Shown: positions 12,301-28,200 of the stretch, in pieces
Position numbering within the stretch: the first letter of the stretch is position 1
How the letters are laid out: every line of letters starts with the position of its first letter
Assembly: GCA_963924555.1 (NCBI GenBank)
Contig: OZ004593.1
Span: 558,001 to 622,000 of the forward strand
Source of the DNA: Crambe crambe
Lineage: Eukaryota; Porifera; Demospongiae; Poecilosclerida; Crambeidae
Direction of reading: 5' to 3'
Length of the DNA stretch: 64,000 nucleotides
Notes under the pieces: model-generated
Database searches by the model: none
Told to the model about the DNA's origin: nothing
Seen by the model: only the letters and a program-made list of their open reading frames with translations
Translations under genes and position numbers: made by a program

Positions 12301-12556
12301 CCCTCCTTATTTTGAATTTGATACGAAGTCTTGTGAATGTTTGCCAGGGGCGGCACCAGAGACAAGGATCAAAAGAGAAGCAGGAGTGGTCAAAAGGAGT
12401 GATCTAGGTAACCATAGAGACATGATGTTTAATATTTTTAATACACATACTGTTACCCCCACAGGTACAAGGGAATCTGATTCACATGGTACCACCCTAA
12501 TCTCAGTGCCAGCACTCATTTTAACGTCCTCTTTACTACTCTTTAACATTATTTGA
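9344..12556 (+). CDS. Astacin metalloprotease with six TSP1-type modules and GPI-like tail, copy 4
   Basis: Seven exons: 9344-9518, 9702-9890, 10140-10257, 10402-10577, 10826-11050, 11247-12407 and 12465-12556, giving 711 codons. The order is signal peptide ([20 protein letters not shown]), acidic propeptide with FEGDI, catalytic domain with [17 protein letters not shown] and Met-turn [14 protein letters not shown], then four TSP1 repeats. A Thr/Pro mucin-like linker (about 11900-12040) follows, then a fifth TSP1 and the terminal [16 protein letters not shown] module. The last exon ends in a strongly hydrophobic run ([17 protein letters not shown]), a good GPI-anchor or tether candidate. The last intron (12408-12464) is 57 nt, a multiple of three, and lacks a stop, so retention would still give a full product. 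This is the longest paralogue. Its stop is only 77 bp from the convergent SURF6 stop. Confidence 0.92.
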
Positions 12557-12633
12557 AGAAAAAAAAAACTTTTGAAAATAATAACTCTAGCATAATGTTT
12601 GTTTGTTGATTATATTTGCATACTGATGTCTCT

Positions 12634-13701
12634 CTAGAATCCAGGTTTCCTGATTTTACTTTTCTTGGCTCTCTTCTTCATCTTTTTGGCCTTAATCTGC
12701 TCCACTCTCTCTTGAATGTTCCTCTTTCTCTTCTCCTGTCGCTTTTCCATGGCTTGCTTTTCAAGCTCCTTCCTCTTCTCCCACTCTTTGCTGCTCTTTT
12801 GTTTCTTCTTATCTTCCTTCTTCATTGTCTTCTTCAGCAACTTGGGGTCGTCCTTGAGTTTAGTGCCCCTAGCCATATCCACTGCCTTCTGCCACTGCAA
12901 CTTCTTCTCCAGTTCCTCCCCACGTTTTTCATCTTTCCTCTTCAATTCATCTAACTTCTTCTGAGCAACTTCAGCTTTGGCTAACAACTTCTTATAATCC
13001 TTCTTCTGTGGGCCCTTGTCTTTCTGTTCAACTGCCTGAACTGATGTGCTGAAGTCAAATTTGTTGAAGACGATTCTTCCAGTTTCATCTTTAATGGAGG
13101 GTCGCTTTATAGCCTCCTCTGATACTCTTTTCAATAACTTCTGCCGATCATTGCTATTTTTCTTCTTCTGTCGAAGTTCTTTCTTCCGTTTCTTTTCCTC
13201 CATCCTTTTCTGTCTCTTTTTTGCTTTCTCTTCAACTGTGCCCTCCTCATCCCTTCTACCTGACGGTGTGTTCCTTTTTCTCTTCAGGCTCTCGATCTTT
13301 AGCCTCAGTCGTTCCTGAAGATCATTCAAACTGGTACTCTGCACGTTTTCCACACTGAAGCCATTGATCAACTTCACTTCACCTCCTAACACAAGAGGTG
13401 CACTCCATGGATCTAGTCCAGCCTGTTCTCCCGCCACTTCTCCCCCAGCTCCAGTACCAGTCTCAATCTGAACCCCAGCTGTAACTGTGCGGGTTTCTGG
13501 ATCCAATTTCAACCTCTTTGCTTTCCTAGTGGTCTCTTTCACCGACTGTTTCGGGGCCTTCTGCTTCTTCTTGTTGACCCAGTATTTACTGTCATTTTCT
13601 AAATCGACGGCGTTGTCTTCTTTCACGATGTAGAACTTGGGAGGGATTAGTTCCACCATAGATTTGAAGTGGGAAGAGTAACTTCTCAATCTCTCTTCCA
13701 T
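12634..13701 (-). CDS. SURF6: SURF6-like nucleolar ribosome-biogenesis protein
   Basis: Single-exon frame of 355 residues, very rich in Lys/Arg/Glu. The C-terminal half matches the SURF6 domain pattern: IVFNKFDFS, then KDYKKLLAKAEVAQKKLDEL, LEKKLQWQKAVDMARGTKLK, DDPKLLKKTMKKEDKKK and a terminal run of basic helices ending KKSKIRKPGF. SURF6 family proteins are nucleolar factors needed for pre-rRNA processing. The length is close to the vertebrate protein. The start ATG at 13701 lies 105 bp from the start of divergent UBL5, so the two genes probably share a promoter. Identification rests on the C-terminal pattern; the N-terminal third is not recognisably conserved. Confidence 0.85.
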   Translation of the reverse strand: MEERLRSYSSHFKSMVELIPPKFYIVKEDNAVDLENDSKYWVNKKKQKAPKQSVKETTRKAKRLKLDPETRTVTAGVQIETGTGAGGEVAGEQAGLDPWSAPLVLGGEVKLINGFSVENVQSTSLNDLQERLRLKIESLKRKRNTPSGRRDEEGTVEEKAKKRQKRMEEKKRKKELRQKKKNSNDRQKLLKRVSEEAIKRPSIKDETGRIVFNKFDFSTSVQAVEQKDKGPQKKDYKKLLAKAEVAQKKLDELKRKDEKRGEELEKKLQWQKAVDMARGTKLKDDPKLLKKTMKKEDKKKQKSSKEWEKRKELEKQAMEKRQEKRKRNIQERVEQIKAKKMKKRAKKSKIRKPGF

Positions 13702-13806
13702 CTTGTACCGTGTCCACGTGTACGTTTAGGACCGCGCCTCCATATCTAGTAAACTTGTTCCGTAATTTTGACCTCCGAACTTTATTGACTGCTATGCTGG
13801 AAAAAG

Positions 13807-14380
13807 ATGATTGAGATTACATGTAACGATAGATTGGGGAAGAAAGTAAGAGTCAAGTGCAAGTATCCTAACCTAAAAACAAGTGTAGTATGGTTCTATG
13901 CCACCTCTGACTAATCAGACTTCCTGTTGTTGTTTCTTTGACCTTGGTTGACGAAAGTCCAGATGACACGATTGGAGACTTGAAGAAACTTGTGGCAGCT
14001 CAGACAGGGACAAGACCAGAGAAAATCGTCCTCAAGAAGTGGTAAGTATGAAAGTGTTGTGTCTCAGCATGGGATAGTTACATTGATAAATGTTACTTCA
14101 ATTGAGAGGTGGCTATGTACTCTTTGATTGAGCATCACTTCTCATTGCTTGCAGGTACACTATCTTCAAAGATCACATCACATTAGAAGATTGTATCCTT
14201 GCTCTGCTAAAAGATAAGAGACAACACTCCTGAAATGAGAACACCTTTATGGAATTCTTAAAAAATGAGGGGTGATCTCATTTCAGGATAGGATATATAA
14301 AAGGGGACTTTATCCTTGACTGCTACTTTCAACCAGATGAGATTCATGATGGCATGAACTTGGAACTATATTATCAGTAA
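13807..14380 (+). CDS. UBL5: Ubiquitin-like protein 5 (Hub1)
   Basis: Four small exons (13807-13862, 13958-14041, 14155-14192, 14337-14380) give 73 residues, the exact size of UBL5/Hub1. The protein starts [18 protein letters not shown], continues [19 protein letters not shown] and [19 protein letters not shown], and ends [14 protein letters not shown]. The C-terminal double tyrosine replaces the diglycine of conjugated ubiquitins, as expected. The family binds spliceosomal proteins non-covalently and affects splice-site choice. Intron 3 holds an inverted repeat (CCTGAAATGAG...CTCATTTCAGG). The exons are too short to show as one open frame, so the gene is easily missed. Confidence 0.97.
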
Positions 14381-14600
14381 TTCTCCTGTTGTCTTCCTGT
14401 CTGTTCATTGTGCCCTGCTGTCTAAGGGTTCTTCTATTTTGTGACGACCTTTACCATATATAACCTGATCTCATTTACAAAATTGACGACCGTTACCTAA
14501 CCGTTTTACCATGATGCAATGTTCGGTAGTATTTGAGTTACTGAGATGAGCATTAGCAGTATAGAAGCGTACAGAGCATCTATAGAGACATCCAAAAATC

Positions 14601-20745
<6,145 letters not shown>

Positions 20746-21101
20746 CTTATATACGACATGGCAGTCTATAGAAGCTCTAAGAACACAAGTATGGGAAAAA
20801 TCCAGATCTCTTTGACATACCTCATCCAACCATTCATTCTTTCACATCAACTGTTTTCTACATTAATCAGATCATTTATAATTTATTATCATTAATTTTA
20901 TAAATGAAATCAATTCAGTAATTGAACAGCTAGCTAGTGCCTAGCTGCATAGCTAATAACTGTTCATCAGTTGTGCATAACTTGTCGGATTTTTTTTTTT
21001 TGTATCGATTAATTGAAATGATTGTCATGATGAATAATATCACATGTGAGATGGATGGTGAAAATTACACAGAATTATAGTGAAAATAGGAACTACTTCA
21101 C
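20746..21101. other. Convergent spacer between SLC25 and homeobox genes
   Basis: AT-rich 3' flanks of two convergent genes with several ATTTATA/AATTAAT strings and a T11 run near 20990. No exon recognised. Confidence 0.6.
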
Positions 21102-22103
21102 TTAATTAACTATTTCCTCACACGGTCCTGCAAGGCCTTCCCCACCATCAGTTCTTTTATTATTCTTAATCTCCAAATATTGACTGTACATGGCGGCCGC
21201 TGCAAACTCCTTATGCTTGCTCCAGTCAGTTTCAGTGCAGTCCTTCTTCCACTTGGTCCTTCTGTTCTGGAACCACGTCTTGATGTGTTTTTCCGTCAAC
21301 CCCAGGTTACTAGCCAGGTGAGTGCGATCATGCTTAGTCAGGTACTTTTGCTCGCTGAACTTATTCTCGAGTTTCTGTAGTTGAGTTTTACTGAATGATG
21401 TGCGTGTCTTTTTGAGTGTCTTGGCAGCCTTGTGAGAACCAATGACATGATGTGCCCTCCCTTGCATTCTGAGCTGGTCAGAAGAGGTAGAAGAGAAACT
21501 ACTACTCTCTTTCATTTCTATGTCATTCTCCCCATCAGAGTCATTACTGTATTCTGAACTCTCTTCTATGCTCTCTTGCCTTCTTCTAGGACTCCCAGTT
21601 TCTATCTTATCCCCAATGTCCTTACATTTCATTGAGTCTGCGCAGTACTGGCGGTTTTTTCCGTTGCTAGGCTTCTTGTTGTTAACAAATGTCTTGTTAT
21701 TAACTGAAGACACTTTTCTCCAAGAAGGCCAGCCTGGAAGAAGCGATGTTACTCCTTGCAAAGCGGTGAGAGATGTCGAGCTCGTAGTGCGAGTACCCAT
21801 TCCGCACCCTTGGCCCTGCGGAGAACTGAAGGTGAATTGTGCATGAGCTTGAGGCTGCTGGCTGCACACTGCGGCTATGGAGAGAAAGAAAGGTGGCGCG
21901 AGGTCTCTGTATCGGATGAAATAATGGTTGCTGATTTGCTCTCGAGCAGCTGGAGCTGCAGGAGTAGTAGCAGGGCCCGGGGGCATCTGTGGTGTGTGCA
22001 CTGCTACTGTTGCTGTAGTGCTGGGACTTTGCAGAATGTGATCAATCGAGAACTTGGATTTCTGCAGCCGGGGTAACGGATTAGCTGGTTTTAGCCGCTC
22101 CAT
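21102..22103 (-). CDS. NK-like (Bar/Tlx-related) homeobox transcription factor
   Basis: Open frame of 333 residues with a 60-residue homeodomain at about 230-289 (bases 21416-21237). Helix 3 reads [15 protein letters not shown], with Q50, N51 and R53 present. Thr at position 47 is shared with BarH and Tlx families; Phe at 49 is as in Tlx, where BarH usually has Tyr. [19 protein letters not shown] also fits that group. Residues 18-24 (FSIDHIL) look like an eh1 motif for Groucho/TLE corepressors, so it is probably a repressor. Between lie a Ser/Glu-rich acidic stretch (about 176-208) and Ala/Pro/Thr-rich segments. No intron is needed. The start lies only 132 bp from the divergent CCDC180-like gene. 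The exact subfamily (BarBsh versus Tlx) is undecided. Confidence 0.92.
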   Translation of the reverse strand: MERLKPANPLPRLQKSKFSIDHILQSPSTTATVAVHTPQMPPGPATTPAAPAAREQISNHYFIRYRDLAPPFFLSIAAVCSQQPQAHAQFTFSSPQGQGCGMGTRTTSSTSLTALQGVTSLLPGWPSWRKVSSVNNKTFVNNKKPSNGKNRQYCADSMKCKDIGDKIETGSPRRRQESIEESSEYSNDSDGENDIEMKESSSFSSTSSDQLRMQGRAHHVIGSHKAAKTLKKTRTSFSKTQLQKLENKFSEQKYLTKHDRTHLASNLGLTEKHIKTWFQNRRTKWKKDCTETDWSKHKEFAAAAMYSQYLEIKNNKRTDGGEGLAGPCEEIVN

Positions 22104-22137
22104 GATCTATTTGTGTTGAGATGTAATCCGCATTGTA

Positions 22138-22147
22138 CTTATAAAAG
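22138..22147 (-). promoter_or_regulatory. TATA-like box of the homeobox gene with nearby TAATTA site
   Basis: On the minus strand CTTTTATAAG lies about 35-45 bp upstream of the homeobox ATG. CTAATTATC next to it contains the TAATTA core bound by homeodomains. The whole intergenic space to CCDC180 is 132 bp. Confidence 0.4.
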
Positions 22148-22235
22148 ATAATTAGTGGGTGTGGCTCGTATTCTCCATGGAAACTAGTAGGAAAAAAGCC
22201 GACAAGAGGACGTTGTGGACCTTAAACCAAAGTTA

Positions 22236-25200
22236 ATGGCAAATTTAGACGTGGTGGCTACTGAGTCATCAGACTCTTACCACACTCAGAAGAAGAAACG
22301 GCAGGTACTTACAAGCTAGTAATTTTATTTAGCTATCAAAAAGCCATAATATAAGAGTTCAGTACGACTTGATATGACCACAAAAATTATGTATAATGAA
22401 TAGGTTCTAGTGAAAGAGTCTGTTGCCCAGCGTGCCAGTGAGCGAGGAGCAGTGTTGGTCAAGATAGATGATTTGCCTGGAGAAGCTGCCAAGGCTAAAG
22501 GAAGCATTCTCACAGACAGGCAAAAGCAATGGCTGAACACAGCCACTTACGACTCCACCACTCAGAACCCTGTCCTCTATAAGTAAGAAGATAATTACTT
22601 ATACAGACTGGGGGACTACTCTCTTTCTGTGCATCCATCGTAGGTACATTAGCCAATCCACTAAGCCAAAGAAACGAGTGATTGAGAATCAGGAAGCACG
22701 TTTTGCAGTTGAGGGTTTATCAGACATTCCTGCCCCCCAACCTCCCAGTGGAGTGCCCGAGAAGATTGCTCAGAGGAGAAAAGAGAGGTATTTATGAAAG
22801 ATCATAAGCTAGCTATGGTTGATAAGGTTCAGGCTCCCAAAGAACTGCTCTTTAATCCAAAGGGCTTCTCCTTAATTAGGGTTCTATTCTATCCAAAGGG
22901 CTGCTCCTTATTCCAAAAATCAAGGTTCTATCCAAAGTGGGTGCTCCTTAATCAAGGTTCTATCCAAATAGTCTCGCAGGCCAGACTCAGTTCTTTCCTT
23001 TTTCTTGGGGGCAGGGGAAAGAAAGAGTCTGGCCAAACTGTGGGAATTTTTTAAACGTCACTATATATTATGTCATAGTAGTGATTCAATTAATGATGCA
23101 TGGTCAATTAATTTTTGGCCTTCATTAAGAAAAATTTTTCTTGATTAATTTAGAAATGACAAGTTGGTAATGGATATGGAAGAAGAACTAGCGATGATTG
23201 GTCAGGTAAGTAGAGATAAAGAACCACTACTAGCTAGCTTAGAGATTTACGAAGTGCTTCATTGATAACAGGAGTTGGAAAATCGTATTAAAGATGCCTC
23301 AGAACTGGTCCAGTCTCAATTGGCAGAGAATGATGAATGTGAGTGCTGTTTCTTGGTTTCCTTCCCTTAACAAACTCATGTGCCCTCACACATCTTAGAT
23401 TTGGAGTCACTCTTTTCTGAAGTGAACTCAAATGAAGAACTGCAGAGGCAAACCATGGCAGACCTAGAGCGCATCTGGAACAAGGTGGTCGAGCAGTCGG
23501 CTGTAAGGAAAGAGTTTGTGCACCAGCTGGATTGCACACTGCAGGCAGTGGAAGAAGAAAGAGCAGACAGGGTCAGCAGTAGACTAGTATAGCTAAGTAA
23601 CTCTAAGGTATAATTTATTGCTAAAGTTTAAAAGGATGATAATGTCTTCCAGTTTGTGTGAGACTTTCTTCTTGACTTCATACTTGTCTAAAACTGATCT
23701 CCTTTTCTTTCTCTTTGCCCATCTATACAGATAAAGAAGGTGTTGCTTGGCTGTGCAGAGGAGCTGAGGAAAGTTTCATACATGTTACCGGATGATGTGG
23801 ACCGGTTGATGGAAGGAGAGGGACTTGCAGCCAGCAATGATATAATTGCCAACAAAAAAAATTATGTGGAACTCTGCACACATCTCTTGACTAGTGAGTA
23901 ATATGCATCTTTAAATGCATGTTGGGGAAAGCAAGTTGAAAATTTTGTACTTCGGTACCTTGTTCTTTTTAGCCGATTGTTTTCGTGAGAAGCAACAGTA
24001 CAAAGAATGGGAGTCCTTGGTGACAGATGCAAAGCACCTTCATCACAGAAACCTCTTGACCGAATTCACCAAATTCATGGAGAGACAAGAGGCCACCAAT
24101 CTGCCTGAGGTGGTGGAGCTGAAGGAGAAGCTCACTGTGGAACAGAGAGAGATTGTAGCCAAGAGAACCAAGTATACGAACCATATTCTGGACCTCAGAT
24201 CCCCCAAGGCCAGTGCTGCACAGGTGTACGAGTGGAGGGAGGCAATAGAGAAACTCTATAAGGAACTAAGTATGCAATCTTGTAGTGTTATAGCTCTGTG
24301 TGTAGCTATCTAGCAATTCATACACAGAAACTCTATCCTAGAATCTGACTACTCTATCTTCATTCAATAGATGGTATTCATGAAAGCCATATTCTGAAAT
24401 TTCAACAAGCCTTGGACTCCAACCATAGGATGTGTGAAGACGAGATGGAAAAAGCACGGGTAATGTCCACCTCTGGTACATAGCCACGATCTTAATGGGT
24501 ATGATTTGACTTACAGAAGTACTTGGTGAGAACTGGACTGTTTGACACCACCGAGACTTACGAGCTGATGTGCAGGGATTTCGTTCCTCTGGTCGACCAG
24601 CACTGTTCAAAGAGACGTGAAGAGATCCAGACTCTAGAGAAAGCCCTGGAGAGTGCCGTCTCTCTCCAAGAAAAGCAATTTTCTGAAGTGTTTAAGTTCA
24701 TCCAAGGAGCAGCTCTACTGTGGGATAGTCACAGAACTGACACTGATCAGATTTGCAGAACGTACCAGGTCAGTCTTACATGGATACACTATGCCATACT
24801 AAATTCACCTGGCACCTTGATAACTCTCTCAATTCTATCTAGTTTAATGCATCAACAGAGAAATTTAGTTAAGAAGTTATAGCAATGATCTAGGTGCCAG
24901 GTGAATACAAATCTAGTCATGCTTTATAATAACCATTCACTTGCAGGAGATGCTGGAGAAAGTTCGTTCAGACCATGATATGGAGAATCAGAACTTGGAG
25001 GCCAACCTGGATGTGGTGTTGGATCGATTAAGACAAGCTCCTACCCATGAGGTCAGGCGAGTTGAAGACCCCCTATATTGCTTTGTGCAATGCAAGCACA
25101 TCATGTTGTGCTAAACTATAGTTTAATACATGACAGGAATATCTTAAATTTAAATAGGAACTGTGTGCTTCAGTGATTCTGTTAGTGGCTGTTTCAGTGA

Positions 25201-28200
25201 GGGACTGTCCATATGGAGGGCAGCCTCCTGCATTGCATAGTAGTGAAGCAATAATAGTTAGGCACTGAGACAAAAGGATCTATGACAGTGCAGTGAGGGT
25301 GCTACTAAGGGCCAGAGGGTCTGTCAGTTGAGGTGTCTAACAATTATTTTCCATTTCCTGTTTTGTCTTGAAGAATGATCGCCCCTCTACTTAAGCATAA
25401 TATTGTCTTCATTTGTACAGGTTTTATCCAAATACCTTGAAGAATCCTTTGGGATGTTGGAGATCATCAAGGAAGGTTACCACAATTTCAAAGAGGCAAC
25501 ACTCTTACCTGGGATACAGTTTCCTTTGTCCATTGAAGTGGAAGTCAATTCCTATGACACTGCTCTCTGCTCCTATTTAAAGGTGGAAAGGCAACAACCA
25601 CAGATGCTTGAAGTTAAGAAAACAGTTGAGTTCCAGCAATTACAAAAATTAGTTTGTGAAAAAAATCCTCAACTCACTTTCATTATCCTACAGAGTCGCC
25701 CCGAGTTGAACAAGAGTCGCCTTGAGTTGAGCAAGAGTCGCCTTGAACCCAATAAGATGGGTCCAGGGAAGTCAACCCCTACTGGGTCCCAAAAGACCTC
25801 TTCTAAGAGACGTGTTAGCAATGCTAAGCATGTCTTGACCATCAAATTCAATCCAAACAGAACGAGAGCCAAAGATGAAGGAGAGGAGGAAGAAGAAGAA
25901 GGAGAAGAAAAAGATGAAGGGAGTGAGGAGGAAGTGGTGCAATATGTGGTGTTGGATCCAGAGGAAGCTGATCTTGATCCAGTACCAAGTGACTTCAAAG
26001 ATCTAGGAGAAGTTCCTGGAGGGAAAGGAGGAAGAGGAGTGGCAGGGGGAGGAGGAGAGGAGGAGGAAAAGGAGATGGTAAGGGGAAAGGAAGAGGAAAA
26101 GGAAGTGCCAGAAAGAAAAAACCAAGGAAGGCAGAAATGATTGGGACTTTTATGACACAGGATGAAGGTAAATTGGGAACTCCTGAAAAGAAAGTACAGG
26201 GACACTTCTCTAATTAGAAGCAACTTTTTCTAGTCCGTGCAGATACTGAAGGCTCTGTTGTTGTTGTTATTGTTGTTGTTTTTTAAAATTTTATTATTAT
26301 TTTATTCAGATGAAGAAGTGACTGAGGTGTCCATAATTACTGATAACATTGGCATTGCTAGTCACGCTACCCTCCAAATGAAAAGAAAGTGAGTTCAAAT
26401 CACTTTTGCTCAAAATGCATGCAACTCTGTGAGAATGAGAACATACCCTTGACTTAGACTGGGCTATTTCTGCATACTTTCAGTATACGAATGATCTTCT
26501 TGAAGCACTTGGAAGAGTGGAAGAGGGAGTGCAAAAAGATGACAAGTGATATGTTGACTGAAAAGGTAGTCTAGCTGCTGCCCCTCTAATTGAAGGCAAT
26601 ACACTGGCATGTAACTCTTCCTACATAATTATTATGCATTAGGAAGAAGAGGCACAGACAGAATTGGATCTGAGGCTCCATCTTCACAAACCACGTCCTT
26701 CCAGGATCATCCAGGACATTCATAATATCCGAGCTGGTAATGTATTATTACTATTAATTATATATAATATTGATGTTCCTTTGTGCCTGTGCAGCTGAAA
26801 TCACGGCACACAAGGAGAGACTTGGAGGACATTCCAGGGCTATTGTAGAAGCCTTGGCCAACCTAAGGAGCTCAGTGCCAGTATTAAAAGGGAAGCTGGA
26901 AGCAAAGGTATGCATGTAACAGGGATAACTATGATGCTGCATCTCTAACTCTTATCTCTTCTTTCTTTCCAGATGGCTGAATATGTAGCTGCATTATCTA
27001 AGCTGGATTTTACCTCAATTTCCAATTGTGCTGAGTAAGTTTACAACCTCCCAGTACCCTGCCCTCCTCCAAACTCCAGCTAACCAGCATTCATTTCATG
27101 CAGACTGAAGAAGCTTGAATCAAAGGCTGAAGACATTAAAAATCAAGTATGTATATTGGTTATTTACCTGCATGCATCCTAGCTTGAAAATGATTCTCTG
27201 CAGCTTTTGGTTGCCGTCCGATCGCTTGCCTTGGAGCATAAGCAGACCTCAAAGTCTATAATACAACAGCTCACAGCCTCTAACAGTGATTACAGAGCTT
27301 CTTTAAAGTCGGTCAATTGTTGAGTTCATTGATAGCTTACTTTGCTCCAAAAGTTGTATCAGCTACGGCTAATTAATTAATTATTGCAGGCTGTTCAGAG
27401 ATGGAGGGAATTATTGCTTAGAAGAAGCTGATGCCTTCATCAAAAAGATTGTATATATCTAGCTGGCTATGCCTATTATATTATTAATGATGGTTGTTTT
27501 TGATCCTACAGGATAAGATTTCATCCAAGATCGTTGCTGCTGAAAGTGCATTGAAGCAAGAACGCAACCACCTTGTACAGGCTCAAGAAGACAGGGTCGC
27601 ACCACCTATGGATAGCTTCAAAAAAAGGTATTTAGTCTAGAATCAATTAGGGTGCAGTATTACAAGTTTCCACAAATTCCTTCAAGCTGCTAACTATAGA
27701 GGGCCTTGGTACTTAACTATAGCTCAGATATTACTAGCTATAACATGACGCTGTTTCTTCCCTCCATACACTCTCCACAGCTATGATGCTTACGCACAAG
27801 AGTTCTTTTTTTCTGAGAACGTTTCTCGGTACTTGGTATCTGTGCAAGTGAGCATCAAGACTGAAGTGAGTGCTAGCAACAGCCAGGCCAAGCAACTTTT
27901 CTTCGATATTGAGGACTTGAGACATTCAATTGCAAGAGTCATGAAAAAGGTTAGAGGGATACAATTTTGGTTTTTAAAAAAATTACACCCTTCCATCCAT
28001 CCAGGAATTACTTCCAGTCACTGTCTTGCTGAAACTTCCAGAAATATTTTCCTCTGTTAGCAAGCGAGTTGAGTACCTTTACTGTTATGCCCCCAAACGC
28101 AAGGTATCTATGAGCAAAAGTGATGAAGACCCCTTTAAGACTCCTATATCTGCCATCAGCGTCTCGAAGGAAATACTAGAGTAAGTTCATATGCTTTCTG

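Noticed and set aside
12616..13318. Leu/Phe/Ser-rich plus-strand frames
   Set aside because: Complement of the Lys/Glu-rich SURF6 gene, which gives hydrophobic shadows.
21180..22076. Plus-strand frames across the homeobox gene
   Set aside because: Shadows of the minus-strand homeobox frame; no family features.
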